64,000 bases of DNA, from contig CM057224.1 in NCBI GenBank assembly GCA_029891385.1, positions 32,121,005-32,185,004 on the forward strand. Reading direction: 5' to 3'. A program made the position numbers and the translations under genes. Source of the stretch: Erythroxylum novogranatense. Taxonomy: Eukaryota; Streptophyta; Magnoliopsida; Malpighiales; Erythroxylaceae. Shown here piece after piece: positions 1 through 11,517 of this stretch (position 1 is the first letter of the stretch; each line of letters starts with the position of its first letter). The notes below the pieces were generated by a model. It was not told where the DNA came from, searched no databases, and saw nothing but the letters and a program-made list of their open reading frames with translations.

Positions 1-409
1 ATAAGACTTGCTTTAAAGCTTTTAACTCATTAATAATAATTTTCAACAGAAATTATTCATATTAAAAGTATCAATGAAATTATTTATTTAATTAAAAGTA
101 TGTATAATGACTTCATGGATAGATTATTGTATTCTTTTTACCAAGATTAATTTTAAAATTTAAATATGAGAAATATAATTTTAATGGTTATTAAGTAAAT
201 TAAAGAAAATGTCTTTTGTAATTTTTGCGATGAGATGTAGTTATAGTGCTAATAAATAAATTATAGAAAATCACATAATTATGGAAATTACTACTTGTGA
301 AACAAAAAGAATCCTAATTAATGAAGATAAAATTCTTATTCATAATTCCAAGATTAAAAAGGTTGGATTGTACTAGCCGAAACAAAGTAGGGATTAGTAA
401 AACTATGGC
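1..409. other. AT-rich intergenic DNA
   Basis: I see no gene, RNA or repeat structure in this stretch. It is AT-rich flanking DNA leading into the candidate MITE that starts near 410. Confidence 0.5.
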
Positions 410-1230
<821 letters not shown>

Positions 1231-1439
1231 CCTATGGCACCTAATACTTTATATATGTCTATTAAGATGATTTTTAAATACTAAAATGTCATCTAAAAGT
1301 AGTGTTTAGAAAATTGTTCTGTACCAGCTAAAAAACATAACAGTATCGAAGGTATTAGTACCAACAATTAGCACTAAGAGTTTTCATTTGGTACTAGTCA
1401 GTATTCAAAATACCGACCATATACCTATTGGTACCATAT

Positions 1440-2883
1440 GTTTAAAAAATGATGGACTATTTAGCAAAAAAAAAAAAAACCTAAACACCCGCCACCCATG
1501 ACCCATTTGCACACTCTTTGCTACTTTGCTCCCTCTCTCTCTCTCTGACCTCCATTCTCTCTCACTATCTCACACTCTCATCTTCATTCTCTATATCTCG
1601 TTCTCCTCTTCGTCTTCGGTGGTGTCTCTCCCCTTTGGCGATAAGACAACCATGAACCATTGCACCACACGACTGTCATCTTTCTCCACTATACGAACCC
1701 ACCACCATCGACCCTCCTCCATCAGGCCTTATCCCTCCTCTATAAGGACCACCATGCCACCATTGAACCTCTTCCACGTCACTATCACTGGCCACTCTCC
1801 TGCTGTCCTCCACACATCTGTAGCTGCCAAATCTGAAATAATACCAAATCTAAACCCGATCTGACCTAAAAACTGATTATGAATTTGTTTTAGTGTGTTT
1901 TCACTTTTCAATTGATTTTTCTACTTAACTGCATTTGCGATTGTGAATGTTTTAGAAGTTGGAATGAAATTATTAATTGGATTTGTGATTTGCATTGGAT
2001 GGTTACTGGATTGGAGTTGAATAAAATGAGTTTGGTTCATTGGTTGTGGTTTGGTTTACGTGAGATTTATCTTAAATTTTTTTATCATTGAAATGTATGA
2101 CATGCATGAATTAAAAGTTAGAAAGTTTGAACTTAAATTAAAACCTTAAAACCAAGAGTGTAAAGACTTTATAGTAAATAATTAATTGACATATTCTTAA
2201 AATTATTATAATGGTATTTGGATATTGGGTAAATAATTAATTGTGTATAATAATAATTTGGTTGTGGTATTGTGGGAGAGTTAAAGAGGGTTTTAATTGT
2301 AATTATTGTATAGTAAATTAGGAAAAAAGGTAAAATTTATATCACTAAGTTGTCTTTATCCCAAAATCAGTCCATCTCATCAAGTCTCTACATACTCACC
2401 TTTATTTATCCCAAAATTACTCCATCTCATAGTCTTTGCATATTCAAAATTTTATTTCCTTATTATCCCGTTTTTATCTCATCTATAGTACCATGGCACT
2501 ATATCTTTGTACAAGTATGAAAGTTTCTTTGTTCATCTTAATGAAAAAATTACTCAGCTTGTGCATTCCATTTCAAGATATTTGTTAAAGGTAAGGATTT
2601 ATGAAGATATGTTAATGACAATAATCATTTTCCTGAAAAAACAAAAATAAAGATGGACATGCTAAGTGAAGTTAAGGATGTTTAAATCATGACTTGTATT
2701 TTTGGATTCGTTGAGCCATCATCTTAAATCTTTGAACCTTCAAGACTACAAAGCATAACACTATATGTCAATTTTAAATTTAGCATGAATTTACTACTCT
2801 CCAATAGTAAAGTCTCTCTATCTCTGAAATTTACTCTAATTTCATGAATCTTTACTTCTTTAGGCTAAATATAAAGACATTGT
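1440..2883. other. hAT 5' leader/intron region, no convincing gene
   Basis: The stretch holds a C/T-rich tract with a short CT repeat (about 1531-1550) and then AT-rich, intron-like sequence. Open frames in the C/T tract are low-complexity Ser/His/Leu translations without domain character, so I do not call them genes. The position just upstream of the transposase suggests 5' untranslated and intron sequence of the hAT gene. Confidence 0.4.
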
Positions 2884-3511
2884 TTATGTTGCATTGCCTC
2901 ATGAAGGACTTAGCACTGCTAATTTTGTTGATGAAACTACTAAAAGATTAATTTCTTACAAAATAATATCTTCATTTATTGTTTCAGATGAATTAGAAGG
3001 AAGTTCAAGTACTCCTAATCAAACTGCTTTAGGAAGATATAATGATCCAATTTGGGCTCATGCTATATTGGTCCTAAGTATGAAGAATCATACAATTTGT
3101 TTGTTTTGTAATAAGCATTTGAAAGGTGAAGGAATCACACGATTGAAGAAGCATTTAGCTGGGGTTAAAGGAGATGTAAAATCCTGTAAAAAAGTAAATT
3201 ATGATGTGAAGTAGCAAGTGAAAACATTGCTTAAACAATATCAACATGAGAAAGATAGAAGGGAAATGTTGAATTTCGAAATTGGTATTGGAATTTCATT
3301 TGTTGGTTTTCGTGGTGATTGTGAAAATGTTAAAGGTAGTAGTGGTAGTTGTAGTAGTGATAGTGTTCCATCCTAGACCTAGGAAGAATTGAATGTTACA
3401 CCTAGACCTGATGTGAGGAAAAGAAGAAAGTAGGTGACTAGTTTTTTTGCACCACGAACAACTCCTGAAGCCCAATTTTTAATTCGTAGTGCAAAGAGAT
3501 ACGACTCATAA
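2884..3511 (+). pseudogene. hAT transposase, N-terminal part (BED finger)
   Basis: The open part (ATG 2894, stop 3212-3214) contains a BED-type zinc-finger region. It has a DPIWAHA motif, then CLFCNKHLKGEGITRLKKHLA, matching the C-x2-C...H pattern by which plant hAT transposases bind DNA. Downstream in the same frame, homology to a basic linker (RKRRK) and a TSFFAPRTTPEAQ motif continues. It is interrupted by four TAG codons at 3212, 3374, 3380 and 3431, all where CAG would fit. The coding then breaks at 3511, where the LTR element begins, and resumes at 30365. The left frame and the resumed frame differ by one base, so a small indel also occurred. It cannot encode a working transposase. Confidence 0.85.
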
Positions 3512-6500
3512 TGTTGGACCTCGAATGTTTCATAGAAGTTAGAATTATTTGAATGAGAAATTTTGGAGATTAGTCATGAGTAAAGAACAAATGATGAAAA
3601 TTCTTGAACCAAGAAATGATAGGCAAGGGTAAAGTAGTGTAAGAGAAATGTGGATATGTCTAAGTTTTACTTTGGTGTTTCTAGTGGATAAAAGATTTTG
3701 AAGTGAGAAGAATTAAGGTGAAAGTTAGAAGTAAAATGAAAGCCAAAAATGAAGTTGCATTTGTGTAGTAAGTTGATGAGGAATAGGTACATAGGTGTAC
3801 GTTCTGTTATTGGTATTCATGATTAATCGTGGATTATAAATTTTTTATAGATGATATTGATTTGAAATAAAATTGAGAATGAGGAGTAAGTGAACTAGAA
3901 AAGGTGATCTTAGTATGATTTGTGTTAAGAAAAGATTGTGAAACAAAATGGATGGTTGATCAGGAAAATGTTTATGGAGTATGCTTCAGTCTTTCAGCCA
4001 CAACATTTTCTTTAGTTATCCAAAAGAGATTATTCTTTATTTGGATTAAACTAGAAACATATGGCTACATTTCTTATGAAGAGATTGAATTTCAATTCTA
4101 TCTCTAAGAGTCTCAAAATTTTTCATGAAATGAGAACGGAGTGTAGTACATTGGTGAATGAATGTAAAGTTTGTATTCTGAATTTAAGGAAACTTTGGGA
4201 TTGATCTAGATAGATTTTGGCTAAATTTCCTTCTTGAGAGTTGTAGATCTTTCAGTTATCTTTCCAAAAGTATATAGTATAAAATTTTTGGACATCGGAA
4301 TCAAAAGTTATGACCCTAATAAGTGGAGATGCTCAGGAGTGTAGTCTGCTTATTCTTAGGTTGACTTTTGCTTCATCCTAAGTTGACTTTCTGCTTCTTC
4401 TGAGTGACTGTTTTTGAACTTCTTCTTAGTCATGAACTTCTTCTTATTCATGAACTTATTCTTAGTCACTGTTCATGAACTTCTTCTTAGTGACCGTCCA
4501 TGAACTTCTTCTTAGTGACCGTCCATGAACTGCTTCTTGGTGACTGTTCATGAACATACTTCAGTATTTTGATGATTTTTGGATCGGTAGAGCTCCAAAT
4601 GAGATGATTCCTAATTTGTGGTGAACTAGAGACATGGAGTTACAAATGATATGAAGAAATTGAAATCTAATTCAGTTTTTAATATATTTAAATTTCAGAT
4701 AGAAGTTGTGCATAGTATACTGATCTGGACAAGAACAGTCCAAAATTTTTTTAAAGTGTATCTTTCGAAGTACTGGATCAAATGGATTGATTTTGATGTC
4801 CTTGGGAACTTAATACAAGGAAGAACACTTTTCTAGAAGAAAGAGTTATGTTAGAATATTCAAAGATGTTTTTGGTAAGACATTTAAGTATAGAAGACAT
4901 AAGGCATAAATGGAAGGGCAAATGGGACATTTCTCAATCATTAAGGGCATAATTGGAAGAAAAAGTGTTGTCTTGCTTATAAATGAAGAAGAAAAACATG
5001 AATGGAAGGATAAGCAAAAGAGAAGAATGAAAATTTAAGAGAAAAGAGAGAGAATGTCATGAAAAAGAGAGAAATACAAAGAGAAGAAGAGAATGAGAGA
5101 AAGAAGAGAAAACAAGCTAAGGTTTCAATTGTGTTAACCTTCAAAAGAGATTTTGGACTTGTTCAAGAAAGGAAAAGGGAAAAGGAAGAGAAGAGCTTCC
5201 CTTTGAGCTAAATATCCCTTCATTTGGTGAAGAATGAAGGTAAGATCATTTTAAGCTTTTGGATTTTTGGAAGGATTTTAGTTCATAGAGTTTAAAAAAG
5301 TCTTGGGTTTAAGTATTCTAGAACCAATTTTAGTGATTGTTCTTTGAGAAATTTTCAATTGAAAACCCTATTAAGTGGGATTTTTGTTATTGTATAAAGC
5401 GATCAAAGAGGCAAGAAGAATAAGAGAAGAGGCATGTTTGAGTAAGTCCGTAATCAAAGAAATCAAGGTGGGTACATATCTATAATAGAGTAAATAAGCT
5501 ACTACTGTTTTATTCAAATCAAAAAAGTTTTCTAATTTTTATTGGCATCATAAGTGTTGCATTAGTTGCTCATGAATGATTGTGAAATATGCTATATGTT
5601 TGTTACATGGTTTGAGTGATATCTTTTGGAAAAGATACATGTTTATGAAATCATGTTTTCAAAAATAGTTTTCAAGATATACATGAAGCACGTGAAAAGC
5701 AAGTTTTTTATGAAAATGTGCCATTTTGGGCATCAAGCTTACAAGATTTTAAAATATATGAGTTATATGGGTTCGTGGTAGTCCCTCAAGAACCGTCACG
5801 TGCACGTTGACCCAAGTATAGGCTTCTCCCGCCTGTCTGCTAGTGGCATGGAGCTACCTCAAGGACTTCCTCAAGAATTTATGACTACACAGGACCATTA
5901 CATTGGAAATGTGTAGCTCGTCATTTTTTGGACTTACCCAAATCATTTGATGTGCTTATGTGCTCATGTTATCTTAATGAGTTTGATGCATTCATATTTT
6001 GCAACTTGTGTTGAAAAATGCATAAATTGTGTTATTTGTATTTTTGATTATTGGCGAAGACAAGAATTTTGAGAAACGTGTGTTTTATAGACCCAATGAA
6101 AGTTTTCTATAGCAAATAAAATGGTTTCAAAGTTTTTGTTTATCTTTTTATTATAAATTGCTACCCACGAGCTTTCAAGCTCACCCCCTCTCTATCCCCT
6201 CTTCAGGTGATAGTTAAGAAGTCAAGTGATCAAGAGCCTAAGGGAACTTCCACAATTTTACTATTTGTATTTTTGTAATAAGTCAATGGTGTGGCTTTTG
6301 GATATGTAAATAAAGTTTTCCAACTCTGTTGCTTTAGTAATGAAATGACAGATTAAAGTAGTTCAGTTATGTATGTATGTTTATATTGATTTCCCCATAG
6401 TAGGGTTGAGTTTAAGTAATAAGTTTGTTTGATGTTTGATCATCATGGGCACGCCACCCTTGTGGGATGATGACCAATAAGGGTCGTTGAAAATAACCCT

Positions 6501-6566
6501 ACAGGATAATACGCTCAGGCTATATGGTTCCGATTAAGAGTTGGGTTCCGAAAATGGTGCCTAACA
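3512..6566 (+). repeat. 5' LTR of the outer Ty3 element
   Basis: This 3055-bp LTR ends CCTAACA just before the primer binding site. Its last ~980 bp (from about 5583) match 25383-25580 plus 29606-30364, which defines the 3' LTR remnant. The 29.6-30.4 kb copy looks about 95% identical by eye. A tandem minisatellite lies at 4395-4560. A long A/G-rich block at about 4980-5210 precedes a CA-poor U5-like region. No coding sequence is evident. Confidence 0.85.
4395..4560 (+). repeat. Minisatellite inside the 5' LTR
   Basis: Roughly six to seven imperfect units of 18-27 bp share the core CATGAACTTCTTCTTAG. The longer units add TGACCGTC before the next CATGAAC. Unit length varies because the GTGACCGTC segment is present or absent. 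The homologous part of the 3' LTR has been deleted. Confidence 0.85.
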
Positions 6567-6570
6567 ATAG

Positions 6571-6582
6571 TGGTATCAAAGC
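6571..6582 (+). promoter_or_regulatory. Primer binding site, initiator tRNA-Met type
   Basis: TGGTATCAAAGC lies 4 bp after the 5' LTR end. It differs by one base from the usual plant TGGTATCAGAGC, which pairs with the 3' end of initiator tRNA-Met and primes minus-strand synthesis in many plant LTR elements. Confidence 0.88.
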
Positions 6583-7959
6583 ACCAGTATTAGGATCTTA
6601 CATTGACATTTTTGAAATAGGTGTCAAGTAGACGAGTGAGAAAAAAATGATATGTCAGAAAGTGAGAAAGGGAAATTTTGTGGATTTTAGAAATAAGAAA
6701 TATGGCGTAGTCCGATATGTAGAAATATATTCAGTATTTGTGATTATGTTAAGGATTATGGTGATGAAAATTTTGTTATGAATACGTACCTGCATTGATA
6801 CGGATGTCAAAATATTTACATGACTTGACTGAAGAAGAAATAGAGACAGGGTGAAAATGACAAGATTTAAGGTGTACAAGCAAAGTGGAGTCGAAAGGTT
6901 GAACTTAAAATTTATGTTGGACCTCGAACTTTCGGTGGAAATTAGAAATATTAAAATGAATTCAATGAGTATTTTCGGATGTGAATTGCGTTATAGATGT
7001 TATTGTGCTTAAAGGAGATTGATGAGAAATGAAGTGATTGATTTTGATGACTTTGAAATTTGAGTAGAGTTGTATGAGTTATGAAAGTCAAAATGAATTA
7101 GTTGATTGAAATGGAAGTTGAAAAGCAAGAAATAATTAGTGAAAGTGTTATATTTTGAAGAAATTAAGAAAGTTGATTTTTTGAGGATAGAAAGTTTGAC
7201 TTGAGAGTTGAATTTTTGATTTAGACGCATTTTGAGAAAATGATCTTAATGAAAATTGTAGCTTATGTTGAGAGCTTTTCGTAGCCATAAAGTATGCTAT
7301 TTTTTGATATCGAGATTGAAAGTTATGATCTTTGAAAGTTAAGTGTATTTTACTTGATTTGAAAATGCTATTAAGAGTAAGATTGTGTATGACTTTTGTG
7401 AAAGAGAAATGTGTATGCGTATATCCTTTGGTGTTGAATTTGATGTGGGGAAATGGCTTTGGAATAGTTTATTGGAGAGTTGAATTGTGTTTGAGATGAA
7501 TTAGTTGAAGAGTTTGTGGTAGTGGGTGAATATGTGAAGTTGATGTGTTGATATGTGAAGTTGATGTGTTGGAATGGTGTTTAGAGACTTCAATGGCAAA
7601 TCTGTATTGATTTAGATGGATTTAGCCAAAGTGGTCTTAATGAAATTGGTAGATTATGTTTTTATCTTTTCATTGATATAAAGCACGAAAATTTTGGACA
7701 AGAGAGTAGAAAGTTATGATTTTTAGAAGTTCTGATGCTGTTTAGTGTGAAGCTGATCAACCAGTCAGTTTGTGTTACGTTTTTGACCCATTTAGAGGTT
7801 GATTTGATTTTTAAGGCCTTCATGAAAGTTGTAGAGGGTTCTTTTACTTTTCTATAGACACCGAGTTTGTCAAATTTGGAGTTCTGAGTCAAAAGTTATG
7901 CGTCTTATAAGTTGAGACATTCTGGAGAAAAAGTCAAACGAAGTTACTGTTCACCCTAT

Positions 7960-8255
7960 CGTCTTACTTTGACATTTTGCGTCTCAGTTTGACTGTCTCA
8001 GTTAGTGTTCATCTTCTCGATTCTGCTCACGTAAATGAGACGGCAATTATTCATCATCTCAATTCTCGCTTATCGTCTCGATTCTCGCTCATTGTCTCGA
8101 TTCTCGTTCATATAAATGAGACGGCATCGCGCTCATCGTCTCGATTCATCGTTCATCGTCTCCATTCTTGCTCATCATCTCGCTTATTGTTCATCGTCTC
8201 GATTCGCTTATCGCCTCGCTTTGACTTTTGTGTCTCAGTTTGACCGTCTCAGTTA
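7960..8255 (+). repeat. CGTCTCGATTC-type degenerate repeat array
   Basis: About a dozen imperfect units built on TCATCGTCTCGATTC, with the inverse word GAGACG at about 8037 and 8118. They are bounded on both sides by a GTCTCAGTTTGACTGTCTCAGTTA-like word (near 7982 and 8234; only the first 20 bases or so are shared). It occupies a position in the solo LTR similar to the minisatellite at 4395-4560 in the related outer LTR, but the unit sequence is unrelated. Apparent open frames across it are repeat translations. Confidence 0.75.
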
Positions 8256-11027
8256 CTATATATTGTTACCTTCTGATCCATTTTCTACCCTTAAAACGTT
8301 AGAATTGGCCTTTAAGCTCTTCATAAGAGTTTTATCTCTTGAAATTATCTTTCCATCGATATAAAGAAATCCTTAATCCGATATCCCTAGGGAAAGTTAT
8401 AGCAATTTTCCCAATCTGTATCGTAATGACGTCATCATCACCTGCTTTTGTTTTTGACCCCACAGATGAAAGATTTGGCCTTTGAGACCTTCATGAAAGT
8501 TGTAGCTATTCATGTCCTCTTTCGAACCATTCAAATAACACCTCAATCAGACATTTCTACAGAAAGTTATAGCTGTTTCCCCGAAACAGGTTCAGTACGA
8601 TTGAGGTCATAAACATGGTTGCTTCTTTTGACCATAACTTCTTCTCTAGACCTCCGAATGACTTGATTCTTGAATCATTGGATTCATAAGACCTTTCTCT
8701 TCATCTCCACCAAATCGAAGCTATCTGAAATGAAGTGAGAAAGATTGAGTGGAAAAGGTGGGACGGGTGCAGTGAGTGTGTTCTTAGAGGATTTGAGCTG
8801 GTGTTTCCCACTAAACATATTTCAATATTTTGATGTTTTCTAAATCAGTAGAGGTCGAAATGAGGTGATTTCTATTTCAAATGAAACTAGAGACATAGAT
8901 CTACAAGTTATATGAAGGAGCCGATCGACAATTTAGCCTCTAAGATGTTCAACTTCTAGAGTGAATTTACGTGTAGTGATTAGTCTTGATTTAGTTTTGG
9001 TCCAAACAAAATATCTAACAGACTTCAGTATTTTTGAGACATTTTGAGATATAGAGCTCCGATCGATCCGATTCTTGAAGCGATGGATTCGTAAGACATA
9101 GAGGGACATTTCTATAAAGTTTTTAAGGCAAAAAGGAAGGGGCAATTTTGGAAGTTTACTTAAAGAGTTAAGTTTTAGGTTTATGAGTAAGGGCAAATGA
9201 GTCAATTTTAAGTCATTTAATGACATGGCAAGATTGTGGTCTTTTATAAGGAGAGAATGCACGACAATTGACAGAAACAAAAGAAGAAAAGAATAAGAGA
9301 AAGAAGAGAGAGGGAGAGCAAGACTTGGATGAGTAAAGGAGGAAGAAAAGAGAGAGAGCTAGGGTTTGATTTTTAAGGGTCTTTAAGCAAGCTTTCCATG
9401 TTTCTTCATGAAGGAAAAACGTGGAGGATGACGAGAGCTCCAACATGAGCTAAGAAATCCGAAAATTTGTGAAGGATGAGGTAAGACCCGAAATTTTGAT
9501 TTGTAAATTTTGGAAGATTGTTGGTTTAGAATCATGGAAAATGATATGGGTTTGTGTATTATGAAGTCAATTTTGGTGATTGCTTAGTATTATGGGTTTA
9601 ATTTTGGATGGAAATTAATTAGGGTTATGCCCAATTTTATGAATTAGGGTTTTTAAAAATTGGTGATTTAGATGGCTTGATTATGTGTGGAATGAGTGTT
9701 TTCTAAGTTCAATATTAAGGATTATGTCATTTATGAGGTCGAATTTGTGTGACATTGGTGTAGAAAATTTTCAATTGGGAGAATAAAAGAAGAAATGGTC
9801 AAAATTGAAGCTAAGGACAAGCTTCTAGCATCGATTTGAGGTGGGTACTTATTTATAATAGATTTATAAACCACTACTGCTTTCCTTAAACAAAGAAATT
9901 TTCTGATTTCAATTGCATCATAAATGTTGCATCATTGTATGAATGATTTGAAAAATCATTATTGATTCAATACATGAACTTTTGATGAATTTCAAAATAC
10001 ATTTGTGTTATGCCTCGAAAGATTCCATGACATCTCGTATATTCAGAAAAGAGCATTCGATAAATGGATTTGAGCATGATATGTGCTTTTGTGTGGGCAA
10101 GAGAGAACCTGTTTCGTTAGTCACGTGCACGTCGACATATAGATAGCCTTCTCCCGGCTGCCCGCTTAGGGTCACGAAATCCTGAGAAATCGGACTCGTT
10201 GTGTTTACGGTAAAACTTCAGTTTTTCGTCGTGTTTATGGAACTCTCAAGCCGTTATGTGTGCATTTGCATTGTGAAGTGTTATGATTGATGCATCCATG
10301 TTTTGGAAATTGTGATTTCGACTACTGCAAGAAAAGAACTTTTGAAAATGTGCTTTATGGGTTTCAAACAAGTTTCTGCAAGAAAAGAAAAGAAAAACAT
10401 TTTTTTAAAGGTTTTGCTTATTTATTTGTTATAAACTGTTACCCACAAGCTATAAGCTCACCCCCCTTTCATCCCCATCTCCAAGTATTTGAGCAGGAGA
10501 TCGGATGAAAGACGGTCAAGATGTCAGATCAACTTTTTGCATGTTTTCGTAATTTGTATAAGTTAGATTTTGAGTAATTTGGATTTTAGTGTTGGTATGT
10601 ATATGGCTTTAGATAAATTTGGATAAATGTATTTGTGTATGAAATTGGGTATGGTGTATGTGATTTTGGTAACAGTGTAATTCATGAATGATTGGATTGA
10701 GAATTATTGAAGCGTTTATGGTGTATGAATTTCGGATATATAAGTATGTGTATTGAGTGTCTATTGACAAAAGAAAGGATTACTAAGATTTTGTGTAATT
10801 GACAGTCATGATTTAAATAGGATCAAATAGATTGAGATATCGGTTGAGGATGGATTTGTCCAAATGAGGAATTGAAGTACTTTATATGGGAATGATGAAA
10901 GGAATGTATAAGATGAGAAAGAAAGAAAGAAAGAAAAAAAAAGTTATACGGGTTTTGAGAATTGTCTTAAGGTTTCCAACGCGATAAGTTCCTATGCTTT
11001 GCGTTTTTAACGAATGTCAAAACTTAT

Positions 11028-11285
11028 TTCAGTTCGATGGATTCGATAGTTTTTTTTTGGTTTTGCATTCATTTCCGATTTGTGATTCGATTCGCATCCG
11101 ATTTGATTTCGCTTTATGTTTCGTTTCTTTGCTTTGGTTCGATTGATAGCCAATTTGTTTTGCCTCGATTCGCTTTTGCTTACTCTCGTTTTGCGATTAG
11201 TTTCCATATTTTGCTATTCGTGTCGCCTTCGGATTCGAATTATCCGTCCTTCGTTTCATATTCGATTGGGATTCGGTTTCCGGAT
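11028..11285 (+). repeat. TTCGATT-rich skewed tract in solo LTR end
   Basis: The last ~260 bp of the solo LTR is strongly T-rich, with many imperfect copies of TTCGATT, TTTCG and GATTCG. This composition is unlike the surrounding A/G-rich LTR sequence. It is probably a degenerate short-word repeat. The outer LTR ends in quite different sequence (GGCACGCCACCC...), so the tract is specific to this family. Confidence 0.6.
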
Positions 11286-11517
11286 TGGGTCCCAACAATT
11301 TATGATCAACTATAAGATTGTATTAGTGAATTTGAGATGTGAATTTCAAGATGACTATATGTTTATACTCCTAAATTGATTAAGAATGTATGTATGAAAA
11401 GTGAAACAAAGTAATGGTGATATATGTAGACGTTCTCCAGGTTATGACGATCAGTTAGTAGGAGCACATATTTGATAATGTAGTTAAATGGGTGAATAAT
11501 ATGATTTAGTACATATG

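Larger units (their letters stand above)
6915..11297 (+). mobile_element. Solo LTR, related family, nested
   Basis: A 4383-bp TG...CA unit begins TGTTGGACCTCGAAC and ends GGTCCCAACA. It is flanked by a perfect 5-bp duplication, ATTTA, at 6910-6914 and 11298-11302. It shares its first bases and several internal blocks with the outer LTR, for example GTGGGTAC at about 9840 versus 5467, and CACGTGCACGT at about 10130 versus 5798. It is therefore a diverged relative rather than a duplicate. No internal region or second LTR is present, so it is a solo LTR left by LTR-LTR recombination. It contains no genes. Confidence 0.88.

Noticed and set aside
1526..1864. 112-codon open frame in a C/T-rich tract
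   Set aside because: The translation is low-complexity (Leu/Ser/His/Pro) and follows a pyrimidine tract. No domain is recognised, so leader sequence of the hAT gene is more likely.
7977..8364. Overlapping open frames rich in SRF/HRLDS words
   Set aside because: They are translations of the CGTCTCGATTC repeat array and not genes.
11007..11379. Several overlapping frames on both strands
   Set aside because: They arise from the TTCGATT-rich tract, which lacks stops because of composition.
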